A stretch of 64,000 bases of DNA from CAYNKA01 sp964397655 (GCA_964397655.1 CAYNKA010000002.1:248001-312000), one strand, 5' to 3'; counted from the first letter of the stretch, positions 23,505 to 33,183 are shown. The notes: generated by a model not told the origin, from the sequence alone. Translations and numbers: made by a program.

Positions 23505-25448
23505 TCAAACCAGTTCCAGCTCCTTCATCCTTCGCCACAGCGTCGTCCGGCTTACGCCGAGCAACTTGGCGGTCTTCACCTTGTCGTAGCCCGTCTGTTT
23601 CAACGCCCTCAGGACCATGCTTTTCTCGTAATGCTGTATTTCCGCCTGGTATGCTCCTCGGGTATCAGCCTTGTGCACATTCGTGTCGGGATGAAAGGAT
23701 TCCTTCATAGCCGCAGCGACGTCGTCCGCGTCGATCGTGTCGTTCTGGCTCAATACCGCAAGACGTTCGCATACGTTGCGGACCTGACGGACGTTTCCGG
23801 GCCAGTCGCTTTCCATGAGCAGATGTTTCGCCTTTTCCGTCACGACGAACTCATCGGCGCCGCTCCTGTTGCCGAAACGATTGATCCAATGTGTCGCGAG
23901 CAGGGGAATGTCCTCCTTCCGCTCGGACAGATCAGGGATGAGGAGTTTGAGGATATCGAGGCGGTAGTAGAGGTCCTCCCGGAAGCTCCCCCGGGAAACG
24001 AGGTCCAGGAGGTTCTTGTTCGTCGCGGAGATGATCCTCACGTCCACGGGAATCACCCGATCGTGGCCGAGCCTCATGATCTCCTTTTCCTGTATCGCCC
24101 GAAGCAGTCTTCCCTGCAGCCGGGGCGGAATTTCCGAGATTTCGTCCAGGAACAGCGTCCCGCAATGCGCGAGCTCGAAAAGCCCGGGTTTTCCTCCCTT
24201 CGAGGCCCCGGTGAAGGCTCCCTCTACGTAACCGAAAAGTTCGCTCTCGAGGAGGCTCTCCGATAGCGCAGCGCAGTTGACCGCGACGAAGGGGCCTTTT
24301 CGCCTCGGACTGTTGTTGTGGATGCTCTGGGCGAACAACTCCTTGCCCGTCCCAGTCCTCCCCGTGATGAGAATGTTGGAGTCGACGAGGCTGTACTTCT
24401 CCGCGGTCCGGATGGTCTCCCGAATGCTCTCGCTCTCACCGAGGATGTCCGTGAAGCAATGCTTCGCGACGTGCCCCCTGACGTAGATCTTTTCCCTGAT
24501 CCTGCTTTCAAGTTCCTGGATACGGGAGACCTCCTGCAGAGTGTAAACCTTGCCGATGCTGTCTCCTCGCACGGAAATGGCGGTGCCGCAGACGCTTATG
24601 AGTTTGTCCGCATGCCTGACGATTTCGGGCCGGAGCCCGTCTTCGGATCCGGGAAGCTTCCGTCCGTTCAGAGACGGCATGACCTGCGCCAGGGTCCTCC
24701 CGAGCGCATTTTCCGCGAGATGGCCAAGAATCTTCGCGGCCGCATTGTTGAATATCTGGATTCGTTCGTTCTGGTCGAGCGCGATCACGCCGTCGAAGGA
24801 CTGGTTGAGGATCGCCTTCAGGCTTTCCGACTTCTTCTCTTCCCTGCGGATGACGTAAGCGAGCCTCTTCGCCTCCGAGATGCTGTGCCAGATCGATTCC
24901 CTGCCCGACTCCAGCAGCATGTTGTCGAGTCCCATGCTTTGCGCGCATTGACAGGTCACGACGCCGCCTAAAATCGTATCGATTCCGAGTTCCTTGATCC
25001 GCGTAACGGCCGCGGGAATGTCCTCCGTAGATTCCAGCAGGAAGCTCCGAATCGGAACACCGAAAATCTCTTCGAGCTTCTCGACCCCCATGACCATGTT
25101 CGAGGCTCCGACCACCGCTATGGTCCGGCACGGAAACTTCCTCACGGCCCGCGCGACGCACTGGACGAGATCGCTCGCCGCCACCGGTATTTCCACGACC
25201 GGCACGAAATATGAAAGCCGCTTCAAATCCTCGGAAATGAACCCCCGGGAGATGACGACTTCCGCGTTCAAGCCGCTTTCCGGGATGTCCGGGAGCGCCG
25301 GCGCCACCATGGTCTTCAGAACGTAGTCGCCGTCGTCGTAATCCGCTTTGGAGCAGAGCCGATTGTGTTCATGGAAGATTTCGACGAATTGATCCGCGAA
25401 TTCCTTGTAAGGAGCGATCAGCAGAAGGGTAATCATGGACATCATCAT
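23505..25448 (-). CDS. PrpR-type sigma54-dependent transcriptional activator
   Basis: The 647-residue protein has four parts. Residues 1 to about 190 are a PrpR_N-like sensor domain (GGVVTCQCAQSMGLD). A PAS domain at about 200-300 includes SFDGVIALDQNERIQIFN. The AAA+ domain has Walker A GRTGTGKELFAQ, the sigma54-contacting GAFTGAS loop and Walker B GTLFLDEISEIP. A Fis-type HTH ends the protein (TAKLLGVSRTTLWRRMK). It needs sigma54 and hydrolyses ATP to open promoters. It lies between divergent tctC and co-directional tctBA, both with sigma54-like promoters, so it probably senses the transported carboxylate or a derivative. The start is uncertain among clustered ATGs at 25448, 25445, 25442 and 25436; spacing to AAGG favours 25442. 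Confidence 0.92.
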   Translation of the reverse strand: MMMSMITLLLIAPYKEFADQFVEIFHEHNRLCSKADYDDGDYVLKTMVAPALPDIPESGLNAEVVISRGFISEDLKRLSYFVPVVEIPVAASDLVQCVARAVRKFPCRTIAVVGASNMVMGVEKLEEIFGVPIRSFLLESTEDIPAAVTRIKELGIDTILGGVVTCQCAQSMGLDNMLLESGRESIWHSISEAKRLAYVIRREEKKSESLKAILNQSFDGVIALDQNERIQIFNNAAAKILGHLAENALGRTLAQVMPSLNGRKLPGSEDGLRPEIVRHADKLISVCGTAISVRGDSIGKVYTLQEVSRIQELESRIREKIYVRGHVAKHCFTDILGESESIRETIRTAEKYSLVDSNILITGRTGTGKELFAQSIHNNSPRRKGPFVAVNCAALSESLLESELFGYVEGAFTGASKGGKPGLFELAHCGTLFLDEISEIPPRLQGRLLRAIQEKEIMRLGHDRVIPVDVRIISATNKNLLDLVSRGSFREDLYYRLDILKLLIPDLSERKEDIPLLATHWINRFGNRSGADEFVVTEKAKHLLMESDWPGNVRQVRNVCERLAVLSQNDTIDADDVAAAMKESFHPDTNVHKADTRGAYQAEIQHYEKSMVLRALKQTGYDKVKTAKLLGVSRTTLWRRMKELELV

Positions 25449-25661
25449 ACCTTCGGGATCGTCCCATGTCCAGGCGTTTCATTAATGGGAGAAATTGAAA
25501 CACTCGCGACCCTTTCGTTACGTCCTCGCAATTCGGAAGCCGACTCCCCCGTTCCAAGGGGGTTGAAGAGCGAAGAAGTATCTGTTTACCGGGTATAAAA
25601 TTGAAATGTTGTTCCTGAGTTAGAAAAAAAACGGCGTCCATACTCCGAAAACGCCTTACCT

Positions 25662-25677
25662 TGGCATTGAAATTGTA
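25662..25677 (+). promoter_or_regulatory. Sigma54-type promoter of tctC copy 1
   Basis: TGGCATT (25662-25668), GAAA and TTGTA (25673-25677) match TGGCACG-N4-TTGCA with correct spacing; the -12 C is replaced by T. The start would be about 22 nt upstream of the tctC ATG. An imperfect inverted repeat GTTTCA-N14-TGAAAC (25476-25501), about 160 bases upstream, may be an activator site. Confidence 0.65.
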
Positions 25678-25710
25678 GTATTCTATTTATAAAGCCTAGA
25701 GGAGGAATCA

Positions 25711-26679
25711 ATGAAAAAATTTCTTGCGATCCTGCTTTCTCTCGCGACATCCGTATCCCTCTTGTATGCCGGCGGAAGCGCCGAGAAGGCGAAAGCCGCT
25801 TATCCGACGAAACCGATTCAGGTCGTCGTACCGGCCGGAGCCGGCGGAGACACCGACCTGAACTGCCGCCTTCTGGGGAAATACCTGGAGAAGGAACTCG
25901 GACAATCGATCGTCACCGTGAACGTCGGAGGAGCAGGCGGCTCCCTGGGGACCAAGAAGGTCAAGGACGCCCAGCCCGACGGGTACACGGCCCTGTTCTT
26001 TCATCCCGGGATGCTCCTGAACAAGGTCCTCGGCCTCGTAGACTACTCTTTCCCTGATTACGAGGTCGCGGCGAACGCGGTGCTGGACGAGACGAACATC
26101 TTCGCGGCCAACGCCAACGCTAAGTTCAACAACGTCGCCGAACTCGTCAAGATCCTCAAGGAGAAACCCAAGTCGGTTTCGTTCGCCACGGAAATCGGAA
26201 GCTTCACCCATCTTCACGCCCTCGCCTTCCAGGACGCTGCCGGCGTGGAGATGAACATCGTGGACGTCGGCGGAGCGGCCGCGAAGACCGCGGCTCTCAA
26301 GGGCGGCCAGATCGACATCATCGGAACCCAGTACGGCCTCGTTAAGGATTACATCAAAAAGGGAGACTTCAAGGCCGTCGGCGTACTTTCCGACAAGAGG
26401 AACCAGGCCTTCCCGGACGTGCCGACTTTCAAGGAACTCGGCTACGACGTTTCCTTCACGAAGTTCTTTTTCTATTCCTTCCCGAAAGGAACCCCGAAGG
26501 ATGTCGTCGACGCTTTCTCCGCGGCGGTCAAGAAGGTCACGAGCAACCCCGATTACCAGAAGGACGCGTTCAACACCCTTCTCGTCAACGCAGCCTACAT
26601 GAATCCGCAGGACACCGTGACCTTCCTCACCCAGGAAGAAGCGAAGTACAAGAAGTATCTTTCCAACTTGAAGAAATAA
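25711..26679 (+). CDS. tctC: Tripartite tricarboxylate transporter binding protein (TctC), copy 1
   Basis: The 322-residue protein has a signal peptide ending SLLYAGGSAEKAK and the TctC pattern YPTKPIQVVVPAGAGGDTDL near the start of the mature domain. GGSLGTKKVKDAQPDGYTAL and the later FPDVPTFKELGYDV are also family-typical. It binds a carboxylate in the periplasm for TctAB. GGAGG precedes the ATG. It is followed by a terminator-like hairpin and then by a URO-D-like gene and an AEC transporter gene on the same strand. Confidence 0.93.
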   Translation: MKKFLAILLSLATSVSLLYAGGSAEKAKAAYPTKPIQVVVPAGAGGDTDLNCRLLGKYLEKELGQSIVTVNVGGAGGSLGTKKVKDAQPDGYTALFFHPGMLLNKVLGLVDYSFPDYEVAANAVLDETNIFAANANAKFNNVAELVKILKEKPKSVSFATEIGSFTHLHALAFQDAAGVEMNIVDVGGAAAKTAALKGGQIDIIGTQYGLVKDYIKKGDFKAVGVLSDKRNQAFPDVPTFKELGYDVSFTKFFFYSFPKGTPKDVVDAFSAAVKKVTSNPDYQKDAFNTLLVNAAYMNPQDTVTFLTQEEAKYKKYLSNLKK

Positions 26680-26695
26680 GCGCATCGCCCGCTAT

Positions 26696-26724
26696 GGGCT
26701 CCCGATTCCGGGGGCCCTCTTTCT
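26696..26724 (+). terminator. Leaky terminator after tctC copy 1
   Basis: GGGCTCCCG and CGGGGGCCC form a 9-bp stem (one G-U pair) with loop ATTC, followed by a T-rich tract interrupted by C. It sits 16 bases after the tctC stop and before the URO-D-like gene, so it probably lowers expression of the downstream genes relative to the binding protein. Confidence 0.7.
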
Positions 26725-26741
26725 TTCATCCGGAGAGCGTC

Positions 26742-27818
26742 ATGAAATCCATCGAGGAAAAACTCGCGCGGTACCGTGAGTTCTGGGACGACAGAACCGT
26801 GCCGCGGCCCATCATAGGCTTCGACGTCGGCGGATGGTTTCCCTTCCGACGGTTTTCCGACCTGAAGAGGATCGAAGACCGCGGCATCATAGGGCCCGGG
26901 ATGATCGATCCCCGGAGCTGTGGGGAAGATTACCGGGCGTTCATGGAAGCGTCCTCCAAGGTGGAGGACGATTACATCAAAGGAGTGTGCCCGATCTCCG
27001 CCATCCCGTGGATGGAGGCGATGCTGAGCTGCAGGCTTGTCCGAAACGGCGAGAGCGTCTGGGCGGAAGAGCGGAAATCGTCCCTGGAGGAGCTCGCCGA
27101 CATCGGGATCGACGATTCGAATCCCTGGTTCGGAACATATCTCTCTTTCGTCCGCGTCCTGACCGAGCAGGCCGAAGGAAGGTATCCGGTCGGACTGCCG
27201 ATCCTCCGTGGCGTCACGGACCTGATCGGCGTATTGCGCGGAGCGAGCGACGCCCTCATCGACAACATCGAAAATCCCGAGAAGATCCGCGGCCTCGCCC
27301 GAAGATGCGCCGAAGCAACGATCAAGGTCACGAAGGCCCATCACGCCGTCGCGGGCTCCTTCATGGGAGGCTTCTTCATCGAGCAATACTCGCTCTGGGC
27401 CCCCGGCCCCCTCGTCCGCATGCAGGAGGACGCCACCGCCGTCTATTCCCCCCGCCTCTACGCGGACAACATTCTCGATGCGGACCGCATGATCGCCCGC
27501 TCCTTCCCTTACAGCCTGCTCCACCTCCACGTCTCCTCCCTCTTCCTGCTCAAGGAGTTCCTGAGCATCGGGGAAATCGGGGTATTCCAGATCAACCGCG
27601 ACGTCGGTGAGATGGGCCTGCCGGAGATGCTTCCCTACCTTAAAACCATCCAGGAGGCGGGCCGCAGGATCTATCTGCGCGGGCCGCTCACGGCGGATGA
27701 CTTCCGGTTCATCGAAAGGAATCTTTCCCCGGACGGGCTCATGATACAGTCGGTCCTCGGGACGCCCGAAGAAGCCGAGAACCTCGCGGATCGCGTCCGC
27801 CGGTTATGGAGGAAATGA
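26742..27818 (+). CDS. Uroporphyrinogen decarboxylase-superfamily protein
   Basis: The 358-residue protein starts MKSIEEKLARYREFWDDRTV (GGAG 6 bases upstream). It has the long TIM-barrel layout of URO-D-like proteins, with LHLHVSSLFLL and YLRGPLTADDFRFIER in the C-terminal half. The classical HemE N-terminal motif is absent. This broad branch includes corrinoid- and cobalamin-dependent methyltransferase components as well as unassigned proteins. Its place between tctC and an AEC carboxylate transporter suggests a catabolic role for the imported compound. No specific reaction can be claimed. Confidence 0.75.
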   Translation: MKSIEEKLARYREFWDDRTVPRPIIGFDVGGWFPFRRFSDLKRIEDRGIIGPGMIDPRSCGEDYRAFMEASSKVEDDYIKGVCPISAIPWMEAMLSCRLVRNGESVWAEERKSSLEELADIGIDDSNPWFGTYLSFVRVLTEQAEGRYPVGLPILRGVTDLIGVLRGASDALIDNIENPEKIRGLARRCAEATIKVTKAHHAVAGSFMGGFFIEQYSLWAPGPLVRMQEDATAVYSPRLYADNILDADRMIARSFPYSLLHLHVSSLFLLKEFLSIGEIGVFQINRDVGEMGLPEMLPYLKTIQEAGRRIYLRGPLTADDFRFIERNLSPDGLMIQSVLGTPEEAENLADRVRRLWRK

Positions 27819-27825
27819 ATATTTC

Positions 27826-28851
27826 ATGAGGGTCACCGCGTACTTCATCCCGGTTCTCTACGCCGTCATTCAGCTCGTGACCCTCACGTTCATAGGGTAC
27901 GTACTCAGAGCGAGGAACCGCCTCTCGACCGAGTTCTTCAACCAGCTCAACGAATTCCTCGCCAGAATCGCGATTCCGCTCTATTACTTCTCGAAGGTGG
28001 CGCGGACCAACCTGAGCGACGTCGTATCGAGCCTGTTCTTTCCCGTCGCGGCCGCCGCGATTGCGGCCGTGACCATCTCGCTCTCATGGGCGTACTTCAG
28101 CGCCGCGGGATACAAGGGAAGCCTTCGCAATACGGGAATCGCGCTCGCGAGCTTCGGGAACGCGGGTTTCCTGCCGCTGTTCTTCGCTGAACTCTTTCCG
28201 GCGACGATTCCCTCCTTCGGCGAGCATTTCAGGACTACGACGAGCCTTCTCTATCTCGGCACCTATATGCTCGTGGGCAGCCCCGTGCTCTGGGGGGGCG
28301 GAAACTATTTCTGCGCGGGAATACCGGGAAGACCCAGGCTGCGCAATCTCCTGAGCCCTCCGGTTTTCGGCATCCTCGCGGGACTGCTCGTCACCGTTTC
28401 GGGGCTCCAGCCCTTCATCCTGGACCCGAAGCTGCCCTTCTTTCACGTCTACACCGCCGTGGACAGGCTCGGAAGCGTCATGGCCTCGCTTCTCCTCCTC
28501 TGTCTGGGGGCGACGATAGCGAACTTGAAGGACATGAGAAGGGAGAACATCCGGGAACTCGTGAAAATGTCGATCCACGTATCGACGATCAGGTTCCTCG
28601 TCGTGCCCGGCCTCTTCTTCGCCTGCTTCTTCCTCGTGTTCAGGCCCCTGGGCTTGAGTCCGACCCACGACTGGGTCCTCTTCCTCCAGATGGTGCTCCC
28701 GCCCGCGACCAGCCTCTCCGTGCTCGCGGCAAGGGCGAAGCACAACGAAGATCACGTCGGTTTCAGTCTTTTGGTGACCTACATAGCCTACATTTTCATC
28801 CTTCCGCTCTACCTCGTTCTCTTCCTCGCCCTGCCCGGCGTCTTCGTATAG
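27826..28851 (+). CDS. AEC-family transporter (auxin efflux carrier-like)
   Basis: A 341-residue, about ten-span membrane protein. Typical AEC features are LNEFLARIAIPLYYFSKVAR near residue 45, FGNAGFLPLFFAELFP near residue 110, GILAGLLVTVSGL, and LPPATSLSVLAARAKHNED near residue 290. Bacterial AEC members move malonate, malate or other organic anions. It begins 8 bases after the URO-D-like gene and is probably in the tctC transcript, giving this operon a second carboxylate carrier. Direction and substrate are unknown. Confidence 0.9.
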   Translation: MRVTAYFIPVLYAVIQLVTLTFIGYVLRARNRLSTEFFNQLNEFLARIAIPLYYFSKVARTNLSDVVSSLFFPVAAAAIAAVTISLSWAYFSAAGYKGSLRNTGIALASFGNAGFLPLFFAELFPATIPSFGEHFRTTTSLLYLGTYMLVGSPVLWGGGNYFCAGIPGRPRLRNLLSPPVFGILAGLLVTVSGLQPFILDPKLPFFHVYTAVDRLGSVMASLLLLCLGATIANLKDMRRENIRELVKMSIHVSTIRFLVVPGLFFACFFLVFRPLGLSPTHDWVLFLQMVLPPATSLSVLAARAKHNEDHVGFSLLVTYIAYIFILPLYLVLFLALPGVFV

Positions 28852-28893
28852 AGTCGCGAGAAACGCCCTCTTTTCTTCAACGGAGCCGTCACG

Positions 28894-28927
28894 AAAAAAG
28901 GGCTGCCTCCTCGGAGAGACAGCCCTT
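28894..28927 (-). terminator. Terminator of valS
   Basis: AAGGGCTG (28898-28905) pairs with CAGCCCTT (28920-28927), with a smaller hairpin in the loop; on the minus strand the stem is followed by a run of Us. It lies 24 bases beyond the valS stop and also separates the convergent AEC gene. Confidence 0.85.
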
Positions 28928-28950
28928 CGTCGCGTGCGGTGCCGCCGGGA

Positions 28951-31596
28951 TCAGGAGAGTTCCTTGAGGTAGTCCTTCATCTTCGTGATCTTGCGGATGG
29001 ATTCCTCCTTCTTGGCGCGCTGCTCGGCCACGACCTCGGGCTTGGCCTTGTCGAGGAATCCCTGGTTCGAGAGTTTCTTCTCGGTCTGGGCCACGTAGTC
29101 CTCGGTCTTCCTGATCTCCTTCCTGAGCCTCTCGGCTTCCTTCGGCACGTCGATAGCGTCGCGGATGAAGGCGAAGGCTTCGAACCCGGTGCCGACGACC
29201 GCGATGCTCCCCGTCTTCCTCGCCTGGCTCTCGCTCACGGACACCTCCTGAGCGCCCATGAGAAGTCGGGCGAGGTCCTCGTGCCGTCGGAAGTAATCAG
29301 CCGCGAAGAAACCCTTCTCCACCTTCACCGCGACCTTGATCTTCCGGTCGGGCGGGATGGTGAACTCGCTCCTGAGCGTGCGCACGAGACGGACGAGTTC
29401 CTGGAGCGAGGCGTAGGCCGCGGCCTCCTCGGGGAAGCTCCGGCCCTCCCCTCCTTCGGGATAGGATGCGGATATGCAGGACTCGTCACGCTTCGGCAGC
29501 TTCTGGTAGATCTCCTCGGTGATGTACGGGAGGAGCGGGTGCAGGAGCCTGAGGGACTCCTCGAGCACGGCCATGAGCATGGTTACCGCGCGGTCCTTCT
29601 CCTTCTCGTCGTCCGAGTGCAGGGAGAGCTTCGTGGACTCCAGGTACCAGTCGCAGAACTCGTTCCAGAAGAACTCGTAGCAGGCCGAGGCGGCGTCGTT
29701 GAATCGGTAGTTCGTGAAGGCGTCGCGGACCGCCATCGCGGTCTCGCCGAGACGGTGGAGGATCCACCTGTCCACGTCGTTCTTCTCGATCGCGTCGAAA
29801 TCGAGGAGGTTCCTGCCCTCGAGGTTCATGAGAAGGTAGCGCGAGGCGTTCCAGATCTTGTTGGCGAACCGGGACCCGACGCCGAAGCTCTCCTTGCCGA
29901 TGAGCACGTCCTGGCCCTGGGCCGCGAGGAAGGCGAAGGTGAAGCGCATGGCGTCCGCCCCGTACTCGTCCACGATCTCGAGGGGATCGATGCCGTTCCC
30001 GAGGGACTTGGACATCTTCCTTCCGTGCAGATCCCGGACGAGGCCGGTGATGTAGATGTCGCGGAAGGGGGCCTCGCCCATGAACTCGAGGCCCGCCATG
30101 ATCATGCGGCTCACCCAGAAGAAGATGATGTCGTAACCCGTGACGAGGGCCGTCGTGGGATAGAATTTCGCGAGGTCGGAGGTCTTCTCCGGCCAGCCGA
30201 GCGTGGAGAACGGCCACAGCCATGAGGAAAACCAGGTGTCGAGCACGTCCTCCTCCTGACGGAGGTCCGAGCTTCCGCATTTCGAGCACTTCGCGGGCGC
30301 CTCGCGGAGCACCATCATCTCGCCGCAGTCCTTGCAGTACCAGACGGGAATGCGATGCCCCCACCAGAGCTGCCGGGAGATGCACCAGTCCCGGATGTTC
30401 TCGAGCCAGTGCGTGTAGGTGTTTTCCCATTTGCGCGGGAAGAAGATGATCTTGCCCTTGCGCCAGGCGTCGAGGGCCTTGTCGGCCATGCCGCGCATCC
30501 TGACGAACCACTGCTCGGAGAGGAAGGGTTCGATGACGGTGTTGCAGCGGTAACAATGGCCGACCTGGTGGACGTGGTCCCTGTCGGCGACGAAGAGCCC
30601 CCTTTCCTTGAGGTCCTCCACGACCTTTTTCCGGGCGGTCTTCACGTCCAGGCCCCGGTAGGCTTCGGGAACCGCGTCCGAGAGTTTTCCGTCAGGGGTG
30701 AGGATGTTGACCTTTTCCAGGTTGTGCCGCTTGCCGATCTCCCAGTCGTTCGGGTCGTGGGCCGGAGTGATCTTCACCACGCCGGTGCCGAAGGCCATGT
30801 CCACATAGGAGTCCTCGATCACCGGGATGGGCTTTTCCGCGAGCGGAAGGACGACCCGCTTACCCTTGAGGTGCCGGTAGCGCTCGTCCGCAGGATTCAC
30901 CGCGACCGCGGTGTCGCCGAGCATGGTTTCGGGCCTGGTCGTGGCGATCTCCACGAAGCCTGAGCCGTCCTCCAGGGGGTAGCGGATGTGGTACATCTTG
31001 CCGTGGATCTCCTGGTGCTCGACCTCGTCGTCCGAGAGGGCGGTGCCGCAGGAGGAGCACCAGTTCACGAGGTAGTTTCCTTTATATACGAGGCCCCGCT
31101 CGTAGAGCGTCACGAAGACCTCGCGGACGGCCCTGGAAAGGCCCTCGTCCAAGGTGAAGCGCTCGCGGCTCCAGTCGCAGGACGAGCCGATCTTCTGGAG
31201 CTGCCTGCAGATGGTCGCCTTGTGTTCGAGGGCGACCTTCCAGGTCTCCTCCGTGAATTTCTCGCGGCCCAGATCCCTGCGGGATATACCCTTGGCCTTG
31301 AGCTTCTTTTCCACCACGTTCTGGGTCGCTATGCCGGCGTGGTCGGTGCCCGGAACCCAGAGCGTCGGCTCGCCGAGCATCCGGTGATAACGGATGACGA
31401 TGTCCTGGAGGGAATTGTTGAGACCGTGGCCCATGTGGAGCACGCCGGTGACGTTCGGCGGCGGAATGACGATGACGTAGGGATCCCTGCCCGGCGCGTC
31501 CTTCGGTTTGAAGTATCCGTTCTCGAGCCAGAAGTCGTAGATCCTGTCCTCGAAGTCCTTGGGGTTGTAGGTTTTCTCCAGTTCCACCGCTTTCAT
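28951..31596 (-). CDS. valS: Valyl-tRNA synthetase
   Basis: An 881-residue class I aminoacyl-tRNA synthetase that charges tRNA-Val. The HIGH motif appears as PPPNVTGVLHMGHGLN near residue 50 and KMSKS as GRKMSKSLGNGIDP near residue 520. A CP1 editing domain lies between (ATTRPETMLGDTAVAVNP), a zinc-type cysteine segment is seen in WYCKDCGEMM, and a C-terminal coiled-coil arm ends YLKELS. Length matches bacterial ValS. The ATG at 31596 has GGAGG 10 bases upstream. I saw no T-box leader. Confidence 0.97.
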   Translation of the reverse strand: MKAVELEKTYNPKDFEDRIYDFWLENGYFKPKDAPGRDPYVIVIPPPNVTGVLHMGHGLNNSLQDIVIRYHRMLGEPTLWVPGTDHAGIATQNVVEKKLKAKGISRRDLGREKFTEETWKVALEHKATICRQLQKIGSSCDWSRERFTLDEGLSRAVREVFVTLYERGLVYKGNYLVNWCSSCGTALSDDEVEHQEIHGKMYHIRYPLEDGSGFVEIATTRPETMLGDTAVAVNPADERYRHLKGKRVVLPLAEKPIPVIEDSYVDMAFGTGVVKITPAHDPNDWEIGKRHNLEKVNILTPDGKLSDAVPEAYRGLDVKTARKKVVEDLKERGLFVADRDHVHQVGHCYRCNTVIEPFLSEQWFVRMRGMADKALDAWRKGKIIFFPRKWENTYTHWLENIRDWCISRQLWWGHRIPVWYCKDCGEMMVLREAPAKCSKCGSSDLRQEEDVLDTWFSSWLWPFSTLGWPEKTSDLAKFYPTTALVTGYDIIFFWVSRMIMAGLEFMGEAPFRDIYITGLVRDLHGRKMSKSLGNGIDPLEIVDEYGADAMRFTFAFLAAQGQDVLIGKESFGVGSRFANKIWNASRYLLMNLEGRNLLDFDAIEKNDVDRWILHRLGETAMAVRDAFTNYRFNDAASACYEFFWNEFCDWYLESTKLSLHSDDEKEKDRAVTMLMAVLEESLRLLHPLLPYITEEIYQKLPKRDESCISASYPEGGEGRSFPEEAAAYASLQELVRLVRTLRSEFTIPPDRKIKVAVKVEKGFFAADYFRRHEDLARLLMGAQEVSVSESQARKTGSIAVVGTGFEAFAFIRDAIDVPKEAERLRKEIRKTEDYVAQTEKKLSNQGFLDKAKPEVVAEQRAKKEESIRKITKMKDYLKELS

Positions 31597-31740
31597 GAAA
31601 ATTCTTCCTCCGTTCGCACGAGACGCAGTCATCCTTTCGGGATTGAAGAGATCCCGTCCATTCTATCAATTTTCGATGGACGAGAAAAGCGGGGCGAACC
31701 GCCCGACTGGTCCCGGGATCCGGGGCGAATTCTCGACGGT

Positions 31741-33183
31741 TCAGGTTTCCGCGCCGTTGAGCAGTTCCTCGACCTTGTCCGCCATTTTCGCCGGGCTGAG
31801 CACGAATACGATGTCTCCGGCCTCGAAGCGGGTGCTTCCCCGCGGTACGACGATTTCCTCCCCTCGGACTATGGAGGACACCACGATTTCCCTCGGCAGA
31901 TTCAGGTCCTGCAGCGTCTTTCCCCGCGCCCGGCCTTTCGGCTCGATCGGCACTTCGAGCATATCCGTTTCGGTCCTGTTCAGGGTGAGGAGTTCCACCG
32001 AATAGAGGGCCTTCGGCTTCCGCGGAATCGCGAGGCCGAGTCGATCCGCGACCCGATTGATGCTCATGCCCTGGACGAGGCACGAAAGCAGAACCGCGAA
32101 GAAGACGACGTTGAAGACGTATTCATTGTTCGCGAGGCCGTAGGCCGCGGGATAGGTCGCAAGGACGATAGGCACCGCGCCCTTGATCCCGCCCCAGATG
32201 ACGAACAGTCTTTCCCGGGCGGAGAATCTGAACGGCAGGGTGCAGATCAGCACCGCGAGCGGCCGGGCCACGAAGATGATGAGTACGGCGAGGATCAGCC
32301 CTTCCTTCCACATGTCGAACATGGTCTTGGGAAAGACGAGGAGACCGAGGAGGAGGAAGATCACCATGTTCGAGATCGTCGAAAGGCCGTCGATGAAATG
32401 GCTCGCGCCGCGCTTGTAGACGAACTCGGAATTCCCGAACCAATAGCCGCAGAAGAAGACCGCGATGATGCCCGAGGACATGAGGACGTCGGCGACGCCG
32501 AAGACGGCCAGGGCGAAACCGAGGACCAGGACGTAATAATACCCCCGATTCTCCGAGCCCAGGTGATTGAAGAGCAGGCGACCGGCCCTGCTCATCACCC
32601 ACCCGATGAGGATGCCTCCGCCGAGCTGCCAGGAGAATTTCAGGACGAACTGCGGAAGATCGCCGGTCCTGCCCGCGACGATCTCGATCATCAGGGTGGT
32701 GAGGAGGATGGCCATGGGATCGTTGGCCGCGGATTCCACCTCGAGCGTGGTGGACACCCGAGGCTGAACGGGCTTCTGCCGCATGAGCATGATGACGGCT
32801 GCGGCGTCGGTCGAGGAAATGATCGATCCGATCAGGAAGGAATAGGCGAGATCCAGCTTCATGAAATAATGGACCGCTAATCCCAGGGCCGCCGCTGTCA
32901 GGAGGACTCCGATCGTCGCGAGACTGAGCGAAGGTCCGGCCGCGGAACGAAGCGAGGTCCGTTTCGTATAGAAACCGCTCTCGAAAAGGACGAAAATAAG
33001 GGCGATGTTCGCGATCTTCTGGGCCAGTACCGCATCCTCAAAATAGATGAGATTGAGAAAGTCGCTTCCCACCAGCATGCCGATGCCCAGGAATACCAGG
33101 AGAACGGGGAGGCCGAGACGGACCGTTATCTTTGTGGCAAAGGCCCCGAGGAGAAGTAGCAAGGCGAACAGCAGCAGCGTCAT
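31741..33183 (-). CDS. Cation/proton antiporter with TrkA-C domain (NhaP2/CvrA-like, CPA1)
   Basis: The 480-residue protein has about twelve membrane spans, the CPA1 motifs GSIISSTDAAAVIMLMR near residue 140 and LEVESAANDPMAILL near residue 170 (the ND pair used for cation exchange), and a cytoplasmic TrkA_C-type domain at about 400-470 (RGEEIVVPRGSTRFEAGDIV). Such proteins exchange K+ or Na+ for H+ and are often gated by nucleotides bound to the C-terminal domain. It follows the cyclase and small exported-protein genes on the same strand; a link to cyclic-nucleotide signalling is speculative. Confidence 0.9.
   Translation of the reverse strand: MTLLLFALLLLLGAFATKITVRLGLPVLLVFLGIGMLVGSDFLNLIYFEDAVLAQKIANIALIFVLFESGFYTKRTSLRSAAGPSLSLATIGVLLTAAALGLAVHYFMKLDLAYSFLIGSIISSTDAAAVIMLMRQKPVQPRVSTTLEVESAANDPMAILLTTLMIEIVAGRTGDLPQFVLKFSWQLGGGILIGWVMSRAGRLLFNHLGSENRGYYYVLVLGFALAVFGVADVLMSSGIIAVFFCGYWFGNSEFVYKRGASHFIDGLSTISNMVIFLLLGLLVFPKTMFDMWKEGLILAVLIIFVARPLAVLICTLPFRFSARERLFVIWGGIKGAVPIVLATYPAAYGLANNEYVFNVVFFAVLLSCLVQGMSINRVADRLGLAIPRKPKALYSVELLTLNRTETDMLEVPIEPKGRARGKTLQDLNLPREIVVSSIVRGEEIVVPRGSTRFEAGDIVFVLSPAKMADKVEELLNGAET

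Noticed and set aside
28939..30225. Long plus-strand frame opposite valS
   Set aside because: Antisense shadow of valS; no family motif and no ribosome site, while ValS motifs are unambiguous on the minus strand.
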